Assembly: GCA_037951165.1 (NCBI GenBank)
Contig: JBBDHG010000008.1
Location: 8,552,001-8,616,000, forward strand
Source of the DNA: Lophius americanus
Taxonomy: Eukaryota; Chordata; Actinopteri; Lophiiformes; Lophiidae
Reading direction: 5' to 3'
DNA: 64,000 bases
Below the pieces are notes generated by a model. The model searched no databases, was not told the DNA's origin, and worked only from the letters and a program-made list of their open reading frames with translations. The first letter of the stretch is position 1. Every line of letters begins with the position of its first letter. Made by a program: the position numbers and the translations under genes. This document shows positions 1-11,002 of the stretch, piece by piece.

Positions 1-937
1 TTCACTCATAGCCCAACTGGGGGGTCAAAGAGAGAGGCAAAGAAAGAGTGAGAGAGAAAGAGAGTGAGGTGATGGACTGGTGGAGGTAGAGGTACAATGA
101 AAAGGAGCTGGAAATAAAACAAGTAGACACAAAAGCAAGAGTTAAGTGAAGAGAAGGAGAAGTAAATCCAGCTTTAACCGGAAATTGTCTTCATGATTGG
201 AAAAGATATTCCTGTTAGAAAAACAAACAAAAAAAATCAAAACCTGCTTACTGGTGGTGTGTCATGGTCTGGAGTCGGCGGGGGTCAAGGCACTCGTGTT
301 TTGAAAGCAAAAGTAGTAAATAAAGGATAAAGAGGGAGAGAGATATTTTGCGAAATCGTTTTGGCACAGTGGCCTTCGTCAGGGCGTTTTGAGAGGTATT
401 CCTCATGTAAGAAAATGCAAATCAATGCAGTTAAAGTCAACATGTTCTTATGTCATGTTTAAAAAAGATGAATGAATAAATTACATGTTAGGACAGCAGC
501 GCTGCCTTCTCAATGGGTTCTCTGTATCAGAACGTCGATTTCAGCCTGTAATGGGTCTGACTGTCATTAATAGAGAGACTTTTTTTAGGGAAAGCGCAGG
601 ATTGTTTGACATAAATCTGTTGCAAATATTTTCTTTTATTGCGCCAATGGAATTCCAACATTTTGAATTATGAAACAAATAGCTGATTATTCAAAAGTGT
701 CCGATGCTAGTTTATTCCTCATTACAGAAAAATATGTCTGTTAGAAAGAGTAACAAACATATGGGAAGGGATTTATGACTACCTAAGCAAATCTTAAGCA
801 CAGAGATCAGGAAAAAAAATAGAAATGTCTTTAATGCACAGAAAAAAGATTTATATGGTCAGCATAAGCGATTGGTTTTTCTATTGTTGGTTTAAACACA
901 AGAACATGTCCATGGGTTAACAGATCAATGAACATTA

Positions 938-1589
938 GGTGGTTTTACATGGACAGCCTAATTCTGATTAGATTCGGAAAAGACGTCAAATCAGAAAGAA
1001 AATGCTGCATGTAAACACACCCGAACCTTTCTGAATGAGATTTCATTCCTTTGCAAGGAGGTAGTCAAAATCCTTTCAGAAAGCCTTTCAGATAGCCAGT
1101 CGCTTTATGTAAACGCTGTTTCGGAGAGCTCTCTATTTGAGTTGTATCTGTGCATGCCCAGTGTCGTGACGTAATGCTCCGCTAAGTTTTTTTCAGCGCT
1201 GCAACACATTTTAAATACGGCAACTTCAAAACAGTACCGGTCTGAATCGGAGAGTGATTTAGTCGTTGCAACATTGAAATATTTTAACATATTTGGATGG
1301 TTAGATCGGCGAAAAGTCCCTTCCGCGCACACCCTCTTTGTCGTATTCTTCTTCTGGGTGCTTGTTGGCGGTCGGCACCAAGCTCACCAACTCTTTATCC
1401 GCACCTTATTAGCGGATGTGGATGTGGATGTGGATCGTCTGGGCATCTATGAATGCATTTCCGATTAGGTGAGTTGATGCATGTAAACACCGGGTCCGAA
1501 AAGATCACAAGTCATGTAAACAGGCGACCAACATTACAATTCGGAAAGTTTCAATTCGGAAAGGACAAAAGTGCCCCATTAAACCCACC
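938..1589. mobile_element. MITE-like non-autonomous DNA transposon, about 0.65 kb
   Basis: The ends are inverted: GGTGGTTTTACATGG on the left, and on the right a segment whose reverse complement begins GGTGGGTTTAATGGGG. Both are flanked by TA (936-937 and 1590-1591). Subterminal motifs such as catgtaaac and CTAATC.GAAA recur near both ends in opposite orientation. No transposase frame is present; the short internal frames do not resemble any protein. The TA flank suits a Tc1/mariner or PIF/Harbinger parent, and I cannot decide which. The TIRs are diverged, so this is an old copy. Confidence 0.5.
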
Positions 1590-2728
1590 TACTGAGAAAA
1601 AAAAAATCAGCAGAGCTTTTCAACCATTGGTTGGTCGATGGGGACATTTTTTTCTTAAAGTGGTTATTAATCTCTATTTTAATAGTTGGTTTAGTGTATC
1701 TGGGGCTCTAAGTACACAGCTGGATGTAAGCAAAGGGGTACCAATTACCCGGGCTCTGTGCAAAATGAAAATGAAAAAAAAACTGCTTAAGCGGTCAGAA
1801 ATGTAGCAACGGGACATTTTTCCACAGATTTTTTTGTTGTAATTTTTGTTTAGCTTTTCTTCTCGTCTCAATTAAATCCCCATGACTAACATAACTTCAT
1901 GTATGCCACCGTTTCACCATCCCTTTAAAGTTAGCCATCACTTTGTGAATAGTGCTAGTGTGCTAGTAGGCTTGTGCAGTAATAATAATCACAATCCACT
2001 AGAGAGGCACTTCATGCAATTGCAGTTCAATAAACCCTTTTGATTCTATGGTCATTTTTTTTCAAGAACCATAACCCTAGTATAACACATTAAATAATGT
2101 TCAACATGCTTAATTTGGCTGTCTTTTGTTAGAGTTTATTTAATCAGCTATATGACATGAGAATTATGCCCTCACGTTTAACGTACTATGTGAACCAAAG
2201 GATCTCAAAAACAGACAGTAACAGGGTTTGAGCTCATACCAGTGTGATATTTGACTCCAGAGGTTTAAAAGGTAAAAAACATCTTGAAAACAAATGTGAA
2301 ATTAGTCCAAACACATTGTATAGCAAACTATAAGATGCCAGAATGTGTTTTGAAAAGACAAGACTAACACCTGTATTAAGGCTTAGAGTATAGCTTGAAT
2401 GCTAAGTTGAAGATTTAAGGCTGGGTTAAAAAGCACCTTTTCAATTCAGTCTGGGTTATGTTGTCATACCAAAGCAGCCCAAGGCTGATGTTGGATGTTT
2501 GGAGCTGGCAGTGAGAAATACTTGATTTACTTTCTGCAATTAGGCAATCCATCATATGGACCACTGTAGCTTTTGCAAACAGCGTCCACACGCGTTGCTG
2601 GGCCAGTATCAAAGAAAAAGCCTCAAATTAGTGAAAATGTCAAAATGACATTTGAGATTTTTGTTTCTATATATTATCTTCTTTTCTCTCTCATTTTGAC
2701 TAAGTTTCGAGTAGCTAAGTTTGACTAG

Positions 2729-2781
2729 CTTGGTTTGAATAGATAAGTTTGACTTGTTCAAACTTATCTATTCAAACCAAG
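2729..2781. repeat. Perfect 24-bp inverted repeat with 5-nt loop
   Basis: The arm 2729-2752 is exactly the reverse complement of 2758-2781, separated by CTTGT (2753-2757). The flanking bases do not pair, so the symmetry stops sharply. It lies in the pcdh1 intron. In RNA it would form a 24-bp hairpin. No known small-RNA gene was recognised. Confidence 0.9.
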
Positions 2782-3103
2782 AATAAGACCTAGTTAGCTT
2801 TTCTCAGAAGCATTGTGATTTTAACCTGCAAGGAATGTGTGTGAGTCAGTGACTCATGGCATAAACTTATCTGCTGGTTTCGTGCGTGTTCTGTTGGCGT
2901 CACCCTGATGACAGCAGGAGAAATGGCAGCATTTCTTCAGCTTTCTCCAGGGTGTCTTTGAGTGTTCAAAAAAGTTGCGCCTCCTTTCGCTCTTCCATTG
3001 CTTTGTTTTTTAAGATAAATTAAAGCCATTGTCATCATCAGAGAAAAGGCATTATAATTGAAGGTTTTCCTCCCTTTAACTACAACATTGACGCCAACCC
3101 ACA

Positions 3104-3131
3104 ATACACACACACACACACACACACACAC
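3104..3131 (+). repeat. (CA)n microsatellite
   Basis: An uninterrupted CA dinucleotide run of about 13 units in the pcdh1 intron. A reverse-strand frame with a Cys/Val run across it is produced by the repeat and is not a gene. Confidence 0.95.
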
Positions 3132-6100
3132 TGAAAACCCAACTTCAAAGTAATTAAACACATTAACACTTCAAGCAGAAGCAGAAAAAAGAGAAGCTCT
3201 CCATTGTGTACATTCACTTCCATTTATCATCCAGGACTGTGCTGAGAGAGGGGAAGCATGAGGATTTAGCATATCTCTGCTAAAGTGTTGGAGCGGAAAA
3301 AACGAAGAAAAGAGGAGGAGGAGGGAAAAGGGACCCAATCTGCTGGGCTATATACTCTCGTTCGGAGCGTAAAATGTCAGATACTCATCTGAAAATTATT
3401 TTCATTTCAGACCACTGACATCTTCCTATGCAGGGACTCTGAAATCTAATTAGTTTGACCGGAAAATGGTGACCAAGGTAGCGGAGTGTATTATGCAGAG
3501 AGGGAAGCCGTCGGGGCAAGCGAGGTTCCCCCGGGTTAACTGGAACTCAGGAGTGCAGATAAGGGTTTCAGGGCAAAAAAACTCAGGAGGGCTACTCCAT
3601 TTTAAATAGCCTTGACTAATAGACGCAACCTTGAATTCAACGTTACGGCCCTCTGACAGTGCCACCGCTTCCGAGCTCGCCAAGGATAGAGAGAGCAGGA
3701 GAGATAGTGTTTCCTCCTCCAGGGGTTACCATAGAACTTTTCAAACTTGTCTTAAGTGCTGATGAGAGAGCCAAAATCACGGACCAATGCTGCAGCCGCT
3801 CCTACTATCTATGTAGATTAAAGAATGTTAAAATGTTTAAACTCTTTTTTCACCACACTACCAATATGTCTCAAAAGTAAACCGTAACCAAATGCAAACA
3901 ATGACAAAGAGATTTGTGTGTGTGTTGCCACACAGCAGTCATATCCGGCCCGCGAGACAATGTCTAATTTTTATAATAACTGTCCCACTGGCACACCATG
4001 GATACTAAAAATCCCAGAATGCTCTGCGATAGCTGGTGTGTCAATTAAGAGTTCCAGCGCTTCTCCCCTCTCCTCTGTTGTCAGATATCAGCAATTATCG
4101 TGTCACTCTAATAAACTTTAGTCTAATCCTTAGAAGAGATGCTACAGAGCCTGGGAGAGGATATAGATGAGAAAATAAGAAATTAAAACCCTAACTAATA
4201 AACAAATTAGTAAGCGGCAGGCACGTATTAGGAAATAGAGTGCATATTTTAATCAACTGGCGAAGTGCATTAACATCCTGTGTCAGTGCTGATAAAAAAA
4301 AGAAAACACATGAAGGTGCTTACGTTTGATGTGAAATGCACTTGGATGCTGTTCATGCACCATACTGTTTTCCTGCACCATACTGTTTTACTATACAGGG
4401 TCATTTAAAATTCCTTTTTGTTGATGTTGTTCGATAAAAAATCCAACATGGCCAATTTGGGTCATGTTTGGCCCTCGATGTGGACTCTATCTTTTATTTT
4501 GGTCCCCTCTGTGATTGAGTGCGACCCCTCAAATGCAATCCAAACTACCACCATTTTCTTTCTTTTGCTTTCTTTCTTATTATTTTTTCAGCAAACCAAA
4601 AACTGAATTAAAGCATCTAATATAATATTCCTTTTCTCTAGAGTGATATGAAACACTGACCTTAGTGAGAATGTTTCGCAGTTTTCTGATTCTACTCTAA
4701 GGTGAAAAGATATAACATTGTCTATCTTTGTCTTTGAGACATATGTCATGTGACTCTCCTAAAATAATGGAGCCAAATCTCTGATATAAAAGCAAACTCA
4801 GATAAGTCCCAAGCAAAACAGTCCCCTTTAATTGAATACAAGCCTATTCAATTACCGACGTAACTGAATAATCCCCAAACTGGCGGACTATTGCCACAGA
4901 ACACTGGGTCTGAATCAGAAACATCAGCCATGCAACATAATAAAGTCATGTATCTATCCTTCTATCTGGATTTCCTCTAGACATCAGTGGTTCCTCTTTT
5001 TTGCACATTCCCCAACCTTCCTCAAAGTTTCCTGAAAATCTGTCCAGTAATTGACATTAACAGTCAAAATTTTCTTTGCAATGTTGAACAAAAAAACTAT
5101 CAACTTGTGAAAACCTACATAACAGAGAATTAAATCAGCGATCACTTTAAGCCAAAGCATAATAGTTGAGGTGAAACCGTTCAAAGAGGATGTTTGTGCC
5201 ACGGTAATTAATGAAAGTCGACAGTAAACAAGTCTTTATCAGCATTGGTTCAGGTCTCTCATCTGCTTTCATGATGATCTGGGTTTCAGGCATCGAGTGG
5301 ATGTAGCATGTCCACCACCAGAGGATGGTCTTATTAAACAAAAGTCTTATTGATCTTACATCTTAGCCACAACCCACCCCGAACGCTCAAACCTTTTCTC
5401 CAGTTATGCTCACCAATTAGCTCCGTCTCAAAACAGAGCCAATTATTTCCTCTCTTTAATTAGAACAAATATGACCTTGATCGGCCCCAGGCTAAGTCCT
5501 ATGATTAGTGTTACAGATCGGTGTCTGAACACGGGGTCAAACTCTGATTGGCCTCCATTTTGGTCTGCTTTTTAATAATTGCTTGTTCAGCAATTTTTCC
5601 AGGCAGTTCCAGTTGTGTTCAAAACATAAATGCATTTTATACCGTAATTTCTTGTATTTAGTATAAAAAAAACTGCATAAAATACAAATTACAATACAAT
5701 AATGCCAACTGAAACATTTATTGTTGTTGGAACTCTTCAATACATTAACTAGCTTTAAGGAAAAGCAATTTTGGAAAAAAATAGATTTGATTTTGTTTTT
5801 GCAAATAGTTTGTGAACAAACAATATGTGAAGCAAAAAGGCTTGTTAGTATTTATTTGCACGAAGTACACAACTAACACAACTAACTAGCTAATAGTTCA
5901 TTATCTGACCATATTCTGTATGGAGTATTGGGGTCGAGGATATTTGCTCAATAATTCCTTCATGTTTACCCCTACATTTCTACCCTCAGTAAAATCATTT
6001 GAGTTGTTTCCATCGCGGGTTCGTCCCACTCTAAAGGAGAGAGAGTATAAATACTAAAACAGTTGTTTTTTTGCTGTCTAAACTGTAAAAAAAAAGAAGC

Positions 6101-6240
6101 TATCATGTGTGAATCTGGATCAATTACTATAGCGCATTTTGTATTGGATTTTGCAAGTTGACGTACGAAGGGGTCAGCTGAATATGAGATCTGAAGAACG
6201 GTCCACCTGAAGTCTATAATATAACACTCAGTCTTAGACC

Positions 6241-6305
6241 TCTTGTTGTGTTGTGATGATGTTGTGAATTGGCGCTACGTGAATAAAGATTGATTGATTG
6301 ATTGA
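6241..6305 (+). mobile_element. LINE/SINE 3' tail (GATT-ended)
   Basis: The motif GAATTGGCGCTACGTGAATAAAG runs into a GATT tetranucleotide tail. This is the usual 3' end of a fish non-LTR element and of SINEs that share its tail. Only the terminal part is recognisable; the upstream body is too diverged to place its 5' limit. Confidence 0.65.
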
Positions 6306-9300
6306 CCTCTAGAACCCCAAACCAGTGGTACTGGTATATCAGCTGTTCCAGAATGTATCATGTGACATGCATTTCAGTTGGATGTTGTAGTCTGATGATG
6401 TGAAATCTGCTGATAGATAAAATAGTCAAATAATAAAAGGAGTCATATTAATATATACAGCCTAATGGATTCATTCTTATGGGACGTCATACAAAGATTC
6501 ATAAAGATTTTCAGACAGAGTTGCCAGAACGGCGTCTATTCTACTTTACCACTACATTGGAGCCAGTAGATGGTTCTAATGTTGTGGCTGATCAGTGTAC
6601 AGCAGCAGTCTCTAAACAATCCAGATATCCTGAGATAAAGGACACACCAACAGAACCATAAAAGTAGAACAATGACATGAATTATTAATACATTCATTGA
6701 TAGAGCAGAAACATGGGAAGCACTGACTGGTTCTAATGTTGTGGCTAACATATGAAGCGCTAAATCTCATATAAGTAAAATAACCCAGAAAGAACTGTAC
6801 ACTCTTGTTTGGCAGCTGGATCTAAAAACTCATCATCCTCATATGAACTTGGAGTAAAGAATCAGAGGAGGAGACAAACTGATGATTGACAGCTCAGAGC
6901 GCCGCTCTCTCATTACAAGTCAATGCATCTCACCCAGCAGTAGAGCTCTCTCTCTCTGTAATCGTAAAAATGTAATAATCCAAAACTGAGATATTATGAT
7001 TCTAAAATGCAATGAATACACAATCCAGAGCCAAACATAAACATGATAGTTATGGAGGCTTTATTTCCTGCGTGGAAGTCAGAAAGTTATAATACATACA
7101 AACTGTTGCAGTTGTATGGATTGTATGATTATATCTACATACTTTTCCATCATCTATAACATCTGCATCGTCTTCACGGAATGGGGGGTGCGTAAACGAC
7201 ATGCTTTTAATTGAGATGAGGTGTAAGCAGACAAGTTCTAACTGCGGTTTGATCACATGACTCACCTATGCGTGAATGAAAAGACAGTTGACTTCCTGTT
7301 TATCTCCTCTTCTGCCTGTAAACATCCCCTGTTCAAAGATTGCTCCCCTGATAAGGATGCTCCACTCTGAACAGTGTCAGAGAGCTCTTAGGTGACAAAC
7401 AATAAAGGAGTCATCTCAGGAGGGTGAGCACAAAGATACTCCAGACTGTTGACAGGACACATTTCAAGTCCTTTCAAAAAACATTTCACGAGAAGCCATT
7501 TTTCTTCAGTTGAAGAGTTGATGCATTTCCTAACTGTACTTTACTGAGTAACTGTACTTTTTTGCAATAAACTCTGCAACCCTCCCAACAAGAGCTGGGG
7601 GATGTTATATCATCACTAGTGGTTGTTTGTCTGTTTGCTGATTTGCAAGGAAGCATTAAGGGAGAATTCATAACACTTTGTGGGTTATCCAGGTATTAAT
7701 GCAGACTCTTTTTATTTTAACCAATATTGTGAGATAAAGGCCATTTGATATCATTTTGATATCACAAAAAGGAACCGTAATGGGCCAATCAAAATGAAAT
7801 GACACAAACATGGACAGCTCAGCGACAACGACTGAATAAAAGCTGGCCCGATGCTTGAAGATTTACTGTGTTAGGAGCTCTGGAATGCCTCGCAAGAGAG
7901 TCTAAGGAGGAAGTGTTATGTTGAGGTTGTTTGGCACGAGAGGAATTAGAATTAGAGTTAATATCCAAATTGAATGACTTTACATTAGAATAATTCAAAT
8001 TTTTCAGAACTTTTTATAAAGACTCCACATTATCTTTATTCCCGAACCACCGCTGTTACGCCATTACAGGCTTCTCTGACATGTTTAAAACCCCGAATTG
8101 TCTGGGATATTGCGGAATTCTTATTGTTGCATCCGCCGCCGTAGATCCTTTGTTAACCCGCAGATTTATTTTACCCGTAGATTTTATTATTTTTCTAATT
8201 GTTCAATGTGTGACATGTTTATGTATAACTTAAATTCATTACACTGCAAACTGGGCCACTATTAGAGGAACACCAAAGTTTCATTCAATTAAAAACCTGA
8301 GAAAAAACATGTGCCCAGGTAAATGTTGATATATATAAAATTAAACAGCAATATAGGAAAACGTGGCAGATTATAGGGGTTTGTTAAGAGTATGGTGGGC
8401 GAGTTCAGCTGATGTCCTCGGCTAAGTACAATTTTTTTTTGTGTACGCTGTTGTTCTGTTTTAAGTGAAGTTCAGAGTTTGTTCAGCCGTGCCGCTCTGA
8501 GGGCGTCCGTGCTCTATAAGCCTCCTGCTGACACCACGTTCACAGGCAAAGCACTTATTAAACTCAGCCGCCGCTTGCACATGACTTAACATTTTTGCAA
8601 GCATCTTGCTTTTGCATGGGAAATGCTTAAAAACTAAAATCCACATCGGCGGCCGTGAGAATGTGTGGAGCGAGGCCGCCGCTCAGCAGTCCCCGGGATT
8701 AGTACACATCAACCTGCAAACAGACAGAAAAGCCGACTGTAGCTCCTTTTGCAAAGAAAATGGAGGCAATGAATTTTAAATAATGCATGAATTGGAGGGC
8801 ATTTTGGGAAGCAAGCGTCATTCCCCTGGAGAAACGCCGCCGTCTCCGTCCACCTCCAGCCCCCGGTATCAAGGAATGATCTAATGTCACGCGCAGAAGA
8901 AAGGTTACTTTCTGCATACGCATTGATATTTCTTCTTCCATCTGTGACCTTTTTCCATTCTAAGCTGTGATTTTTTTTTTTTAAAGTTTAAAAGTGAGCT
9001 CAGCCCTGCATCTGTCCGGCTCAAAGTTACAAAACATCGAGCTGAAAAAACTTTTAAAATTCACAATGAAACAATCACAGAGATATTTTTTATCTCACAT
9101 CATCTTCCATCTCAAGGTTAAAGCAAAATAGAAAAACGAATTCCAGTTGAGTTATTTTTTCCTTAATTGACTGTTTGTGCAATATAATTAAGGTTTTAAC
9201 GAATCGGAGCATGCTTTCTTCCCCTCCTTTAATTCAGCTGATCCTATTTCACGCTAAACGCCCGCGTTTGATATGCGGTTTCCGTCTTATAGAATCGTTC

Positions 9301-9823
9301 CTGGCATTTTGTGAGCCATTATCGACTTTAAAAATATACACAGAGCTTTAATTAATTTCCTCCAAATAGAGAGCAATGTCTGTGATAAAGTGATAATAAT
9401 GGCATCTCACGTTCCTTCCTGCCTGCACTCGGCTGAACTGTGACACGGCGCCCACTTGCTGGTTTGTTGGTTTTTAGGGCGCAGAAGCAACATTTACACA
9501 GAGATATTTGAACTAGCTACGGCTGCAAACATTTATCCGTCTTCTGTCAAAATCACTTCTATTTACAGTGCTGCTATACAACTTTGACTCAAAAAAATGC
9601 TACAGCAAACTCAAATCACAGAGCAAAAACAATAACAGCCGTAATATCAAGGAAAGAGACTGACAAAAGGGTAAAAATAGATGAAAAACACTTCAGGCTA
9701 CATATTTACCTGAAAGATTAGTCTGGGTAGGACGAGGTAGAAAATGATGTAGTGAGAAATTATGGATGTTTATATAAGGAGAAGAATCCATAAGTCATTT
9801 TACCATCTAATTGAAGGTTATAG

Positions 9824-9845
9824 TTTCACCTGTGCCCAGGTGAAA
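9824..9845. promoter_or_regulatory. Palindromic pair of CACCTG E-boxes
   Basis: TTTCACCTG (9824-9832) and its exact reverse complement CAGGTGAAA (9837-9845) are separated by four bases. CACCTG/CAGGTG is the core recognised by ZEB and Snail family repressors, which are known to use paired sites. The pair lies about 480 bp upstream of the pcdh1 terminal exon. Function is inferred from the motif alone. Confidence 0.35.
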
Positions 9846-10290
9846 ATATAGCTGGTTGTGTTTTTAACAGGATTATGCACAAAAACACCTACTGAAAGAA
9901 TGTACTAGAAACTTACTGGAGGGTTGGGATCAGTTTATGGAGCAGAGAATAATTGGTGCCGGACTGTTCAACTTTTTTTCTTTTTTTTTTTATGTTTTAC
10001 TCTGCTCTACACTATAAACCGAGAACTCAAATTAATAAATTAGAATGTGTAGGGAAATTTTGTTTTAGAATTTCTACTAACTTAAAATACGCCAACGGTA
10101 ATGTCACGTAACTTTCCCAGATAAACGAAGAAATTATACAATGTTATGGATGGATAGGTTATCGGTCTAGTTGATGCTTTAAATGCGGCAACATCTAAGG
10201 CAACAACATTTTCTGTCTCTGAGAATCCTCCTGGAGACAGACCTCATCTTCATCTCCATCTCGCTCTGTTGTTGTTTCAAGGATACTCAT

Positions 10291-10321
10291 CCTGTTTTTT
10301 TCTTTTCGTCTTCCTTTGTAG
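10291..10321 (+). promoter_or_regulatory. pcdh1: Splice acceptor of pcdh1 terminal exon
   Basis: A tract of about 25 nearly uninterrupted pyrimidines is followed by TTTGTAG, with AG at 10320-10321. The reading frame continues directly into DLRPLPDV, which fixes the exon boundary and a phase-1 junction. Confidence 0.85.
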
Positions 10322-10746
10322 ACCTCAGGCCTCTACCCGACGTTGCAATGACTGGTAACTGCACCCACGAGTGTACCGAGTTCGGACACTCTGACTCCTG
10401 CTGGATGCCCGGCCAGCCTTCTCCCAACCGCGGGGTGTCCAAGAGCACCCCAATGCTCTCGACTTTTGTGCCTTACCAGGAGATGGACGGGCAGGAGCAG
10501 CTGATGGCCAACGGCAGCCCCAAGCCCCAGACCACAGACGAGCGCGGGACAGGAAGTGGCGTTGGAAACAGTTCCAAAGTGGCCAACATGCGGTTCATGA
10601 CGCCCTACAGCAGTGCCTACTCTGGAGGTGGAGACTCGTCGGCTAAAGACTGTGGGCTGGAGGAGATCCCACTGAGCCAGGCGGTGGAGTACCACTCAGC
10701 CACCACTCCGACCGGCCAGGCCTCCAAGAGGGAGATCTACCTGTGA
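10322..10746 (+). CDS. pcdh1: Protocadherin-1 (delta-1 protocadherin), 3'-terminal coding exon, partial gene
   Basis: This exon encodes the C-terminal 141 residues of the cytoplasmic tail of a delta-1 protocadherin, a single-pass calcium-dependent adhesion protein of neural and epithelial membranes. It opens with DLRPLPDVAMTG, then a CTHECTEFGHSDSCWMP block (residues 14-30), STFVPYQ, LEEIPL (113-118) and a terminal KREIYL before TGA at 10744. From memory, this order matches the long isoform of vertebrate PCDH1; the GHSD.CWMP block also occurs in related delta-1 members, so PCDH7, 9 or 11 are weaker alternatives. A pyrimidine tract ending in TTTGTAG precedes base 10322. The first codon lacks its first base, so the intron is phase 1. 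An in-frame ATG at 10183 lies in the intron and is not the start. Cadherin repeats, the membrane segment and earlier cytoplasmic motifs must lie upstream of the window. A teleost a/b paralogue cannot be chosen from this exon. Confidence 0.88.
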
Positions 10747-11002
10747 GGGCGCAGCTCTCCACCTTAAATTCTGACCCCCACTCCGCTCTCCTTGTCTTCT
10801 CCTGTTGCTGCTTGCGACCTCCTGTCCCGCACCCTCACTGTCGCCCCCTGTGCCTATTACTCGCTGTGCCGCAGCTCCGACTCCCCCTCTTCCTTTTTAT
10901 AACTGCATCCACCGTAAAATGCTTCAGATCCCTGCTCACCTTGCCCACTGCCACCGCCGCCACCCACCTCTAGAAACCAATCAAATGTAAAATAGAATTA
11001 AA
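10747..11002 (+). other. pcdh1: Probable proximal 3'UTR of pcdh1
   Basis: The segment follows the stop codon directly. It begins C-rich (10760-10960) and then turns AT-rich. The first hexamer resembling a polyadenylation signal is ATTAAA at 10997-11002, a common weaker variant. Protocadherin 3'UTRs can be several kilobases long, so the true transcript may extend well past this point. Confidence 0.5.

Larger units (their letters stand above)
1..10321 (+). other. pcdh1: Last intron of pcdh1 (5' part outside window)
   Basis: All sequence before the terminal exon is read as intron, because the exon begins with a split codon and a strong acceptor. No upstream open frame resembles the preceding cytoplasmic exon of a delta-1 protocadherin. 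The intron is therefore longer than 10.3 kb. Apart from the features listed separately (MITE, CA run, hairpin, LINE tail, E-box palindrome), it contains short stop-riddled frames only. The stretch 8450-9480 is compositionally less repetitive, with GC-richer patches next to homeobox-like TTAATTA motifs, and could hold conserved regulatory DNA. That is inference only. Confidence 0.8.

Noticed and set aside
10183..10321. ATG and open frame upstream of the pcdh1 exon boundary
   Set aside because: The peptide before the acceptor is unrelated to protocadherins, and a strong polypyrimidine tract plus AG separates it from the conserved part, so it is intron read-through.
10333..10695. 120-codon frame antisense to the pcdh1 exon
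   Set aside because: It is the shadow of a conserved GC-rich coding exon on the other strand, with no recognisable domain.
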